From: Gnetum montanum
Taxonomy: Eukaryota > Streptophyta > Gnetopsida > Gnetales > Gnetaceae
Direction: 5' to 3'
DNA: 64,000 nt
Assembly: GCA_015680685.1 (NCBI GenBank)
Contig: MNCI01036184.1
Location: 209,961 to 273,960 of the forward strand
The translations under genes were made by a program, and so were the position numbers. A model generated the notes under the pieces. The model saw only the letters and a program-made list of their open reading frames with translations, ran no database searches and had not been told where the DNA came from. Below are positions 36,172-47,869 of the stretch, piece by piece (the stretch's first letter is position 1; every line of letters begins with the position of its first letter).

Positions 36172-37029
36172 TGATGAGCCACAAGGTACCCCCTACGCTC
36201 AACCATACAAATACGAGCGTCTACGCGCAATCTGGTCAAACTCTGTGGATAAAGTAGTTGTGGCACCTAGATAGTTACATGTTGATCGTAGTTCACTATC
36301 TTCCCACCTGGACTAGTATTTTCTTTGTCACGTATGGTCTAGTCTAGTGTGAGGTGTATGCTGTGATTTCTAATACTATGCTACTAATAAAGACAATGAG
36401 GAATAACTTGAGTAAACTAATAGACAATGGAAAATAAAATCTAGGCTAGCCTAAGTACGATGAGCATCCATCCTTAATCATCCATACACATCTTGGACTT
36501 CATGTACTACTTCTGGGATTACCAAGCCCACATCACTCGAAGCACTACTTGATACACTACTGGGTTACCACATAGTGACACTTAAATGTTCGTGATTAAG
36601 ATGTACTCATTCCACATTAACAACATGGATAGTAAATGATGATAAAGAAATATTAACTAAGAAAAAAATAGATAATAATTAATAATTAAAGCAAATAAAA
36701 GCTTAGTAAATGCTACAATGATGGAGTAATCTTGATTTTCATTGCCAATTCTATGTGTGTCCAAGTACGTCACACTCAAACAAAGGTTCCGTACAATTAC
36801 AAGCATCACACTATGGGCATGCACTTGGGAAAAGAACTGAGAATTAACAAAAATACTCTTGACTCCTAGCGACTAACTAATGACTCTCTTCCTATGCACC
36901 TGAGTATGATATTTATAGGCTAACACAGGAGTCACGATATCATATATACGATATCATTACCTAGGTAACGATATCGCATATCCAATATCGTGTATCCGAT
37001 ATCGAGGTCTGGCAAACCACAATTCATCA
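36172..37029 (-). repeat. 3' LTR of element D
   Basis: 858 bp; plus strand starts TGATGAGCCACAAGG and ends AATTCATCA. It contains a TATA-like ATATTTATAGG complement near 36909 and four or more GATATC-type palindromes between 36935 and 37007. Confidence 0.85.
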
Positions 37030-37045
37030 TACCCCCATGACTGAA
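37030..37045 (-). promoter_or_regulatory. Polypurine tract of element D
   Basis: TACCCCCATGACTGAA on the plus strand, that is a purine-rich GTCATGGGGGTA immediately before the 3' LTR on the element's strand; the plus-strand primer of reverse transcription. Confidence 0.75.
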
Positions 37046-37219
37046 TAAAAACTCGTCCTCAAGTCAAACAAAATGAAAAATGAGTTCATTTGATAACACA
37101 GTGGATAGGTATGGGATTATGGACTAACTATGGTTATTTCATGTCATGGTGTGGAATCAAACAAAACAAAATTAGGACACCAACACAAAAAATAAAAGTA
37201 AGACACCAACACAAAATAC

Positions 37220-40028
37220 AAATTAGGTATGTGGCTCCTAGTGGCAGTGGCTCCTCCATGGGCTTCTTCCCCTTATCCTGTGCTCCAAGCTTTGGAAATG
37301 GATACCTTTGAAGGAGCACTTGAAGGTTTTCTTCTTCTATTTAGGGATCGTGTACTCTCCATGTTGATGTTCTAATATTTGATAGAGTCAGCACCTCCCA
37401 TGGACACGAAAATTGTAGAAATATCTGATTGGCCTTAACATACCAGGCTGCAAACAACCATCATTCCTCCTTCTAGGCTTTAACTTTGTCTCTACATTCT
37501 TGATAATCCATGAGCCATTAAGCCAAATCTACCGCAACATCTTTCTAACCTTGGTAGCTAGCTTTTACCACCTCCAACTTAGAATTTTCTATCTCCAATT
37601 TTTGTAGTATCTTTTTTTGTTCAATAAATTCTACTTCATATTTGGCATAGGTGGTAGCTACTTGCTTTTCCAACTCTATCCTTGGGTGTCCTACTATTAA
37701 CATGGCCAAGTTGGCATACCATAGGTTGGCCAACTCCATGTATTCAGTGAGATCCTGGATATATAGGTCCCAGCTCTTTAATTCTACTTGGTGGGCAAAG
37801 GCATAAGTGTCAAATATGGCCTACCAATTAGTGTTTTGAGCACTAAAAGCATTGATTTGGGTCTTAACCATATAGATTTATTTTTTAATGATCTACTTAT
37901 ACATCCCCACTTGGTCCCAAAAATGTTCCTTCAATTTTTCATGTCTCTTAGCTTTGTTTTGTCACGTGCTCATTTCAATGGTCATTTTTTGACAGATGGC
38001 GCATACCTCCTCCATTGAGAGGGTCGTGTTCTCTTTGGCTAAGTGATTCATGTCTTAGTTAATCCTTATTAGTTATTCTTGCATATGCTAGAAATTATCC
38101 TTGAGAACATTCTTTTGCTTTCCAATTTTTGTCAACCAAAGATTCTTGACAACCAGGAGTTTATTTTCTTCTTGTAAGGCCTTAAGTGCTTTTTCATATG
38201 TATATGTTTAGGCTTGTACTTTTGAAGCATCCCAATTAGCCTTATCCTTTTTCATTACTACCCTTTTATTATCTTCTAATAATTTATTCAATTGCTTCAT
38301 CCTAAATAATTCTAGTTGGTCATCTGGGATAAGTTGGGACAGATCTTGCTGTGTGGCTTGTAGAGTAACGAACTTCTCCTAGAGTCTTCTCAACTCATCT
38401 TCTGTGTGTTTGGCCCTAACCTCAGCCATGACTAGCTTTCCCTTTGTGAAAATAAGATCTAATTATGTTGTTGTGACATCTTGAGGGATGTCAAATAAGG
38501 ATATCATTACTTAGCCTATTTATAACAAATAATCTAGGGCATCCTAATGTTCCGCAGGAGTCATCAAGGGAACAGCTAAAACTTGAGCATCACATGCTCT
38601 TGTGAGATCTGCCAATGGCACAATAGGGATGTTAAATGATTCTTTTATGTGGTTTGAAACCACTCCTACTGCTTTGGCTACATCCTAGTGTTGCATGACC
38701 ACTACTGTGGCACCTTCACCAATTTCTAATTACACTTAAAAAGATGCAACATTTCTAGAAATCTATTGTGACCAATGTGACTCCCCTCCTCCTGTTTGTA
38801 TCGAGACCTCACACCATGCATGATCGATTGACATTGTGAGTTGTACGAAATCATCAATTACCTTAAAGAGGTTGGCCTTATCACAACTTTCCCAACTAAC
38901 TGTTTCTACGATGGCTCTAAGATGGCTCATCGATGGTTGCTAATCTTGCAACAGTGATGGCGGTTGGTCCTGTTGACCTGTGGGCTGCGTGCTAGGCCAT
39001 ATTTCCTATTGTTGATTAGGCCTTATGTCTGGAAGTTGGCTAGGACCTGCTATTTGAGATGTAGTGGGCCCAACCATCTACTCTTGTTGAAGCTCCAATG
39101 TTTCACTAGCATCTTTCCTTGGTGTTGGTGGCTTTAGTAATTCAGCATATGAGGCATTTTGAGCTTTTCTAGGGACATCATTAGTGTACCCCAGAATTCC
39201 AGCATGCTAACACAACTTCCTAATTAGACAGGTGAAAGGTAATGCAACCTTCCCTGTCTTACATTCTTCAAACCACCTTAATATTTCTGTTAGATATAAA
39301 TGGGGTAGATTGGCATCAACCTTGCCCATCAAGATTGCGCTCTATATGGCCACATAGGTGGAGATCTTGTTTAGTCCTTTTATTGGGAAGAAGTGATAGG
39401 TTCCAATTTTGAAATAGATTCTATCTTCAAGGGTGAGCTCCCCATATGTTTTTTCCTCCTTGTTGTACACTCTCTTTAGCCATACTTTTCATGCATCAGC
39501 ATTGGAGCGAGTGGACAGATGAGCAACTTTGGGCCCTGTATTCGAAAGATTCAAAACTTTCAAAATGGCCTTCATAGAGAAATTAACTGAAATCCCACCA
39601 ATGTCAGTGGTGGTTCTTTCCTCTTTATTATGCCAAAATTGATAAGTCCCCCCCAAATACCATTCACCACTCTCCAAAAGGACAGGCCATAGTGGAGATC
39701 CTTTGAGTTGAGCTTTGACCGACGTAGGGGAAAATTCAGTAAAAGGTCCAAAATTAAGTTCCACAATCATTGCAACTAATGTGGACCTTTCCCAAATTGC
39801 CTAAACATATTCTAGGGATAACGTGAGATGTTGTCCTTATTCAAGTGCCCTACCTTCTCCACCTTCTACTTGCTTGAATTATGCAATAACATGGGTTTCT
39901 TAATGGATGCTGAATGATTGTGCTTCCTATTCTGCATGTTCTGTAGGAGGTCCTTGGCCTCTACCTCTTCTTGGGTGTTTGGATGCACCTTGAGAAGGTC
40001 CTCCCTATTGTCCTCATTTAGGGTCCAT
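37220..40028 (-). pseudogene. ORF2 of element D: conserved domain plus long coiled coil (degenerate)
   Basis: The start is the ATG at 40028, preceded by a splice-acceptor-like GATTATAG and aligned with the ATG of H ORF2. The N-terminal domain (39770-39489 and on to about 39200) includes VELNFGPFTEFSP, GSPLWPVLLESGEWYLGG, YQFWHNKEE, DRIYFKIGTYHFFP, LMGKVDANLPHLYLTEIL and FTCLIRKLC. A GPSQLP-rich linker is near 39000. A long heptad-like, Glu/Lys/Leu-rich region runs from about 38500 to 37530, and a basic Pro-rich tail (AQDKGKKPMEEPLPLG) ends near 37220. The N-terminal part recalls the plant-transposon protein domain found with Athila-type elements, from memory only. Many stops. Function unknown. 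Confidence 0.68.
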
Positions 40029-42030
40029 CTATAATCACACTAGGATCAATTGTTAGTACGGTCATTTAACAAAATTTAATTATCTTATAGCTTACTCATT
40101 ACCTTTAATGAATTTTGAATTCTTGCTTAGTGTAATTTTAGAGTTAGAAATTTTTAAGGAAATCCACCTAAAATTTTTAATGCTGGGCCCAATTTGATTA
40201 GGTGACTCCAATAATAATTTTCATGATTTGGATGAAGGAATAAAATTAGTTTAGCATAAGTTCTTAGCATTTCTTAATATCAGTTACCCCTATGATATCC
40301 TTCACATGACAACAAATTTCGAAAAAGTTATGCACAACTTGGAGCATACCCTTCCCCCACGACTGAGTTAAACACTCCAATTTCAAGCAAGTTCGATCAG
40401 AAGGAGAATCGAAGCATTAACAAGCAAGATATTAATGGTTAAATGGTATATGTGCAAAGTATGAAAAATCATGAAAGAAAATTGCAACAAATCCTCTTGC
40501 ATGAATAGTTGAAAATGATGTTAATGCATGTGAGGGGGTCCATATATATAGGTTTTATGGATACGATATCACGTACACGCTAGCTTAGACCTGATATTTC
40601 GTCGGACACAATACTAGGTACTCGATATCGTGTCCCTTCCAAAATAGGGTACTTAGTAAAAATTGATAAATTTTCAAGTTTTCACAACCAAAAATGAAGG
40701 ATTTAAGGTATATTTGGAAGGTCTAGGGTAATGTTAAGTGGGCATTAAGGCACCAAAAATGTAATAAAGTGGAATTATACAATGAAGTTCGTGAATAGGG
40801 TGAGGAAAAAGAACATGTATTGGTGCATAGAAATGTTTAGGTTGAAATGATGATAAAGGAAAGAATAAATTCAACAATGCAAGACTTAGAGGGTATAAGA
40901 TGATGTGGTGGTGTCCAATAAGTACAAATTACAAAAGTTATGCAAGTGGATCCTCCCTAAAGTAGTTCCAACCTATCATGCCCTTACGTAACCACAACTT
41001 TAAATGTCCATAGGCACTAAAAGGGTTAAATGTAATCTGCACTAGTGCAACAAAACACACACATGTTAAATATCATCGTGATGAGGTATGAATTCTATTC
41101 CACACAAGACAAAAGTTAGAAATACTTGGACTGTGCGGTGAGATGAATCATAGAAGGGATTGCAAAGATTGGGACATGAGGCAACTTACCCTGGGCACAA
41201 TGAATCCTGAGTGTGGGGCGTGATTAAGGTATCATTAGCCTTTTGCTCCAAGATCAAGACTAAGTCCATACCTCTAATCAGTGACATCACATTGTTTCAT
41301 CCAATGATAAACAACCATAAGGGCATCATGACAGCAAGGTGCATGATCAATTGGTGTTTTTTGCAAGGGAGGAGTGATTTGAATTTTTCTACAACACATT
41401 TTTCTTGATCTTTTGTTTGTTGTGTTTCTTCTTTCTTTTCTTTTTCTTCTTTTGGCCACTTTGGAACTTTTTCTTTTCCAAAAGTTATCCAGAGAAGTCA
41501 CCAACCTTCAAGCATGGGTGCATGTCTTTCTAGTGGGATCCTCTAGAACAACATTGAGTTTCTTTATTAAGGACCTTTATTACTCTTACTCCCCTTTTTT
41601 CATTAGATCTACAAGAACCTTAGTACAACCAAGCTACATGATATCACATACAAATGTCACTAAAGAGAATCCACAAGTCCTCTTGATGTCACACCTTGGC
41701 CATTTCCTCTTAGTCTGTCACTTTTCACTCTGGGCATAATGAGTNGACTAAGAGGAAATGGCCAAGGTGTGACATCAAGAGGACTTGTGGATNACCCATA
41801 GTAGAACCTCTTATTAATAAAATGGGTGGGTGGATGTTGTGGCTCATTGTCCAAATAATTTGTCCCTTGTGACTTGATAGCATAGAACAACACCTCAACT
41901 GATAGGTCACATGAGTATTTTATTCACAAATGAGATTACCCTCAAAAAGATAAAATGACAAATTAAAAGGTGAAAAATTAGAAAACCAAAAATTGCAAAA
42001 CCAAAGAAAAGGAAAAACATTTACTAATTT
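40029..42030 (-). other. Spacer of element D between gag and ORF2
   Basis: No coding region seen. On the element's strand it holds the end of gag (near 42045), the conserved GTGGGTCC-type block (about 40940), a TATA-like CTATATATATGG (40541-40552) with CGATATC motifs upstream (40563 and 40622) that resembles the LTR promoter, and a polypurine-like box (40346-40369, GTCGTGGGGGAAGGG) about 320 bp before ORF2. A TTTCTTCTTTC-rich tract lies at 41428-41482. The 47-bp N-bounded inverted copy (41746-41792) is listed separately. Confidence 0.55.
41745..41793. other. N-bounded inverted 47-bp copy (probable assembly artefact)
   Basis: Single N bases at 41745 and 41793 enclose 47 bp that are the exact reverse complement of 41669-41715. 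The same region of H (about 52180-52375) has ordinary sequence instead. Confidence 0.85.
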
Positions 42031-44390
42031 TGCATGTTAGAATGGGGGGCATGCCCCATGATTAAACCTTTGAACATGGCAAGAATTAGTAAATGGAAAG
42101 TTTGGATCCATGAATGTTGGAAATATTGGGATCTGGTCATATCCAAACCACTAGGTGTCTTCTGATATGGTGGCAGGAATGTACCAAAATTGTGATGCAC
42201 ACACTTGACTAAAGTAAGCATGGTGGGATAGATTATAAGATGTGGTCATGTGATAAGAGGCTAATCCACTATGGCACCCATAACCATAAGATGGTATGCA
42301 AATATTGATATGTCTTCCTACGTGGTTATATTCATTAGGTCACATGGTTGTTAGAGCGTTAATTGGTGGCCCAGATAACGTAACAAGGGGCATACAGTTC
42401 AAAGAGGAAGGTGCATCAAAGTGCTAGACTTATGCTAAGTTGGAGGATGCAGTGGTTTCAAAACTATGTTATCTCTTCCTACGATCATGCTTAAAGAAAT
42501 GACACTTCCAACGTTGTGGAGGACCCCCACTATTGTTGATGGTAATAGCACAAGTAATGTTTGTGGGTTGGTGTTATGGTGCAAAACCTTCTGATGCTAC
42601 TAGTGGTAGTGTAGAAGGAGGTGAAGGATGAGAATATTGAGAGTAAGGAGAAATGTAACGAACATGAGGTGGTGATCTTGTAGAAGAGGACATCGGTTGA
42701 TGATACTCAAGAGAATGATAATGATGAGGTGAAGTAGAGGATGTCGATCCAATTGGAGAAATAGGATGTTGAACATAATAAGCACTTGGTTTTGGATGGT
42801 ATGAATGACGTGGCCAGTTTGACGATGGTCTCCCCCACGACTAGGGGTTTTGCCACTGCAGTCGAACATAGTACTTTTGTAGGAAATATGGATGTAACAT
42901 TCTTCCCCAATGCTCATGTAAGTGTGACAAGATTGGGCATTATCCTTTGGGGTGATTGTACAGGAAAAAGTTGCATTGATACATATGATTTGTAGTTGGA
43001 CCCCTATCCTTATTTTCATCAACCCATCCTTCCAGTTATCGAATGGTGTTCTATCCTGTTTCTCAGTTTGACATCCTCTATTTTTTCTAGGTGACAAAGT
43101 GACCATGCATGGTTTTACCTTCGATACTATTTGCATATTCTCCACATTTTTCATGTACCCATTCCATCATCTTATTAATCCTTACCTCGATTTCATCTAG
43201 TGATTTCCGTATTTGCAAAGATGAAGATTGTTCCACCTCCTCATGGTGAGTTCATTTCTCCTCTTCATGGTGAGTTGATTACTCCTTATTTGGCTATCTA
43301 TCCTTCTTCTTTTGCTACCTACTTAATAATCTCTTGGAATTGGTGAGTTTGTCATTCATATAGTTGACCTAGGACATACATCCCTAGGGTCTCCCTTGTT
43401 TCGTTACAGAGCCCATCCATGATATGATACATTAGCCTTTCCTCAGAGAACCCATGGCCTAGGTAGTTGTTTAGCCTTGAGTAATATCCTTATAAGGCCA
43501 TGTCCAAGGGTTCATGTTGCCCTTTTTTCCATTCTTGAATCTATCTCCTCAAGGCTGACACTCTTGCATAGGTTTGATATATTTTTTTGAAGAGTTCTAC
43601 CATTGTTGGCCAATGGCAAATTGATTTTGGTTTTAAAGACCTATACCATACTTTTGCTTGGCCAACAAGTGTCATAGGGAAGAGGTTAAGTCTTTTCCAC
43701 CCATTATCAATATTGTTCCATGCATAGGCATCGTAGAAGGCTTGTAAATGATGTTGCAAATCTAAATAATAGTCTCCTAAAAACTTGGAAAAGTTGTTTA
43801 AATCAAGCCTGGGTAGACAGCTTTCCTTACAATGCCTGTAGGATATTTGAACAGCCTATGTTATATGCATTAGGCTTTTAGTGGCCAGCAAGGGTTCATC
43901 GTCACTAAGTAGGTTGTGAGTTCGTGAGTTAGGATGATGTGGTCCTTGTTCATGTTGGCATTCTTAATTTTTCCTATGAGTTCGATTTCTATTTCTATGT
44001 CAACCCCTTGAGGAATAGTCATCCATGTCATGACTTGACATTGAAAGAGTAGAGGAAGAGAGAGAACTGAAAGACTCATCATCATCATGACTTTTGTAAG
44101 TCTCTCAATCATCCCTTGATGTACTCTTGCGAATCATTAAGAAGGTCCTAGGCCTTATGGGCCCCCTCATTCTATGGGATGTCCCATCCTTACTAAAGGT
44201 GTCTAAGTTGGATGACAAGAGTCCTTGAGTATCAATGGGGTATCCATGAACATATGAAACTCCTGCATAAGATTTAGTACTCCAAACTTCTTCTTCATTA
44301 TAAATTGCACTGGTTCTCCAATGAATTGCCTCACTAGATGTTGTGTTACCATTGTCTTGTGAGAGAGAAATTGTTATGAATTGTGTGTGA
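42030..44390 (-). pseudogene. Gag of element D (degenerate)
   Basis: The N-terminal part (44380-44100) includes WSTKSYAGVSYVHG and RMRGPIRPRTF, then Ser-rich acidic sequence. The capsid-like domain is at 43810-43380 (HLQAFYDAYAWNNIDNGWKR, KVWYRSLKPKSI, LMYHIMDGLCNETRE). The Cys-His box is near 42950 in damaged form, followed by a Pro/Tyr/His-rich C terminus (42840-42590) and a tail ending near 42040 like that of H. Frames shift repeatedly; two alternative frames stay partly open in the low-complexity part, and I favour the Pro/Tyr-rich one. Confidence 0.72.
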
Positions 44391-44486
44391 CTTAATTAAA
44401 TTCAATCTCTTTTCTAAAAGATATATCATTAATACTTTGTTACAGCGATCTTGTATGATATATCTAATCTAGATAACTAGCATTGT

Positions 44487-44504
44487 CCCTGGCAGTGGCA
44501 CCAA
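44487..44504 (-). promoter_or_regulatory. Primer-binding site of element D
   Basis: Minus strand reads TTGGTGCCACTGCCAGGG after the LTR, the best preserved copy in this group and close to the tRNA-Asp-type site of Athila-like elements. Confidence 0.75.
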
Positions 44505-44869
44505 TGATGAGCGGTGAGGTACCCCTACACTCAACCATACAAATATGAGTGTGTATGCGCAATCCAGTTGAATTTTGTGGATGGACTAATTGTGGCACCT
44601 AGATAGTTACACATTGATCCTAGTTCACTGTCTTCCCACCTGGACTAGTATTTACTTTGTCATGTATGATCTAGTCCAATGTGAGGTGTATGATGTGATT
44701 TCTAATACTATGCTACTCCTAAAGACAATGAGGAATAACTTGAGTAAACTAATAAATAATAAAAAATAAAATCTAAGCTAGCCTAAGTGTGATGAGCATC
44801 CATCCTTAATCATCCATACACATCTTGAACTTTGTGTACTACTTCTAGGATTACCAATGTGATTCATCA
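44505..44869 (-). repeat. 5' LTR of element D with internal deletion
   Basis: Matches 36172 to about 36535 of the 3' LTR, then jumps to the last few bases (GATTCATCA). About 480 bp, including the promoter, is missing, yet both termini and the flanking duplication remain, so the deletion came after insertion. Confidence 0.75.
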
Positions 44870-44881
44870 CAATGGCACCAA
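44870..44881 (-). other. Primer-site remnant of element B
   Basis: CAATGGCACCAA next to B's 5' LTR. Joined to the stranded leader at 36138-36171 it gives a B primer site similar to D's. Confidence 0.65.
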
Positions 44882-45890
44882 TGATGAGCAATGGGTATCC
44901 CCTATGCCCAACCATACAAATCATAAGCATTCATGTGAAATTTGGTCAAATTATGTGGATGGGAATAGTGTGGTATTTAGATTGTTAAGCATTGATCACA
45001 GGTCATTATCTTCTCACTTAGACTAGTGGTAAATTTATCACATATGGTTTAGTCCATGAGAAGGCATATGATTAGTAATGTTGTGTAGCCTTTAAAGTAA
45101 CTAAGTAATAATATAAAAATTAATTAATTAATCTAATTGATAATAAAATTAACTCTAAAACTATCCTAACAATGAGTGTCCATTTCCAGCTTGCCATACA
45201 AATCCTGAACTCACATACTCACTACTAGGATTACCAAGTGTTATGCTACTGGGGGAACCCAGCAATAATACTGCTGGGATTACCAAGAGAATACGTGTTT
45301 ACGTTTGAAACTAGTTGCACTCATTCTTCTAGTTGATTAATGTGCATGAAAATGTAAATATTGACTATGTATGTCAAAAGTATATTGTGTTAAAAGAAAA
45401 TCTATTCTAAGTCAAAGTGCTATAATGAATATGAATCAATCTCGATCTTATTGTTATTCATAGAATGTGTCCAGGTATAATACCACTTGAATAACACTTA
45501 GTACAATTGACTAAAATCCACACTGTGGGCACCCACTAACTATTTTCTAAGTTTATAGGAGAAAGCTACAAGAGTCTACGTACACTTCTATCTGAATGAT
45601 GCCAAATACGTGGTGGGTGCTTGCATATTTATAGGCAAATAAAGGCATTACATCAACAGGGATGTGTTAATGCATTTGGTTGCATCAATGAGGATACGTC
45701 GATGCAACTAAGTTATAGCAAATATGATATAGTATCTATGATGTAGCAACCAACTAAGACACACCGACAAGGATGCTACAATGCACATGCGACATAGCAT
45801 CTGTGATATCTTAGTCGATTGATACACTTGATAATATGATGCTTCATCATGTCCCAATGCCTTAGCTACCTAACATATCAAGTCTTATCA
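44882..45890 (-). repeat. 5' LTR of element B
   Basis: 1009 bp; plus strand starts TGATGAGCAATGGG and ends AGTCTTATCA. It shares its last 400 bp with 8553-8949. A TATTTATAGG TATA complement lies near 45626. Confidence 0.78.
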
Positions 45891-46990
45891 ATATGAAAAA
45901 TCAAGTTACTCTCAATGATAAGAATGATTGAATGATAATTAAAAAAACTAGAGAAGATACAAGCTTTTCTAAGAACTTTAACTTGTACTACCAGAAGTAT
46001 TAATTAGTCTAGACATATGGCCTGTAAGAAAAATTTTCCCTCACTTAAAAAAATAAACAAACTTAAAGATTAAAACTAATGTTGACAATTAGACTATAGC
46101 TAATAGCAAATATTCTTAATATAAGGTCAATAGAGATGAACAATAGATGCCACCATTTTCTATTGATCTTCCTTTCCTAAAAAAGTTGGTATTTTGTCAA
46201 AGGTTTCTCTTACTTGAATCCTTTTGTTATTTTAAGTTCAAGTATGAATACCGAAATAATATAAATAATATTCAAACTAAGGTTATCCTTCCTATTAATC
46301 ATTAATTTTTCTATCTTGATTTTTCTAAGCATCAATTGTAACGTTGTGCACTAAAAAACATAAGCAAGGTTGAGTTGGTTATGCACTTGTTATTAAAGTA
46401 TCTCTTGTATGATATCATAAGTTCAATTCTCAATTGTTCATATAACTAGCAATGTAACTAGTAACCTCATTCAATGTTAAAGTAATGAGTTTTTTCTTTC
46501 CATGTTATTTTTAATGTTTCTATTCAACAGTAAGCTTTCTATTATTACTACAAATCTTTTTACTATTTTAAGTTCAAGTACAAAGATTGAAAGTAATAGA
46601 AATTTTGTTAGGATTAGGACAACCCTTCTTACCAATAATTAATTTTCTTTTCTTTATATTTCAAAGCATCAATTATGAAATTGAAATTGTAACATTATTA
46701 TGTTTGAATATCCATAGGACCTATGAAATAGATATTACATTTTAATGAAAAATAAAAATAGACTTTACAAATTGACCAAGCACCAATGGGTGTAAAGAAA
46801 AACAAAACATACAAGTTTTTGTTGTAACATTCTAACATTGTCTCAAATGGAGAGTCAAAGCACAAGAAAGATATGCATCTAACTCATCTTTAAGAGCTTC
46901 TAACCTACAATAACTATAAATATACTCTTCTTAAGAAAGTTAAATCATCTTTCACTTTCAATTCTAAGATGATGGAGACTTTAGCAAAGC
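45891..46990. other. AT-rich non-coding DNA outside element B
   Basis: No gene recognised. A direct repeat of about 120 bp (about 46222-46340 and 46562-46690; both contain TATTTTAAGTTCAAGTA and CATCAATT) is separated by 340 bp. Between them, 46367-46425 is weakly tRNA-like (GTTGAGTTGGTTATGCAC ... AGTTCAATTCTC) and could be a decayed SINE. Confidence 0.4.
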
Positions 46991-47168
46991 TTCCTAATAG
47001 CATTTCAATAATTGATTGAAATAGCATCTAAGAGATAGTGATTGAAATTGCATTTAATTTATTAGATCTAATGTGATGTAAATAAAATTCTCTCTTACAT
47101 TTTACATTAGGCCACATTTGTGTTAAAACCATTAATGTAACTAGTTGGCAAATATGCTTAGGATTTTG

Positions 47169-47869
47169 CTACATGTCCTCCTAAGAGATATTCCATTTTC
47201 TTAATCATTACACTCCCTAAAAATACCAACCACAGTCTCATGAATTATCAAGAACTACTTTAGATAATTTATCTTACCATGACATAGGCAAGCTATGAGT
47301 GTATGTAATGAATTTACACATGGCTTCTACTTCTAAAGCTAATAAATCACATTCACATGATAACATTAAATAAGATATTTACATCTATAGCTTTAACTCA
47401 TTGAGAAGGAAAGTTTTTTATGCTCTTTCAATATCTTTCCAAAGTTTAGCACTGAGTCCAAGTCCCCAAACAACACATCTATATAATACAATTAGATAGA
47501 TGATAGTCTGAAAATTTGTTTCCTAACCTTCCAAGCCCAAATTCCTAAATCCTTGCTTTTTTTTGAAAGTATACAAAGCCTTGAAACCTCATGTTATTCT
47601 TTCTTTGATGCACTTTCCCCACATGTAATTGTATATATAAATGAGACCCAAATATTTAAAAGAATTCACTATTTGCTCATTGATACATCCAAAATGGATG
47701 TTATAACAAGTATTTTTTGTATCCTAAATCATTAGTTTGGTTTTATCCACATTTACTTAAAGACCATATGAGCAACAATAATTTTCTAAAATTTACAACA
47801 TATTTTAAATACCTTCTATAGTAGTAAAGATCAAGATAGCATCATCTTCATATAAAAGAAGATTCACTA
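47169..47869 (-). repeat. Tandem copy 1 of the LINE fragment
   Basis: Repeats 47870-48544 with a period of 701 bp; both begin CTACATGTCCTCCTAAGAGA on the plus strand. Confidence 0.8.

Larger units (their letters stand above)
36172..44869 (-). mobile_element. Non-autonomous LTR retrotransposon D (gag plus ORF2, no pol), same family as H
   Basis: 3' LTR 36172-37029, polypurine tract, ORF2 (40028-37220), spacer, gag (44390-42030), primer site and a shortened 5' LTR (44505-44869). Target duplication TAATG (36167-36171) / CAATG (44870-44874) in B's primer-site region. No protease, RT, RNase H or integrase motif is seen in 7.5 kb of internal sequence. Order and sequence match H on the opposite strand. 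Confidence 0.82.
8553..45890 (-). mobile_element. Gag-only LTR retrotransposon B, the outermost host element
   Basis: B is split by three insertions. Its pieces are: partial 3' LTR (8553-8949), internal region with gag (8950-13878), leader fragment (36138-36171), remaining primer-site bases (44870-44881) and 5' LTR (44882-45890). Removing D and E restores a leader that lines up with D's own leader (CTAATCTAGATAACTAGCAT on the plus strand, then GGCACCAATGATGAG). The LTR pieces share a stretch (ATGCTTCATC, TGTCCCAATG, CTTAGCT) not seen in the other LTRs. No pol domains are visible in about 4.9 kb of internal sequence, so B was non-autonomous. Confidence 0.7.
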
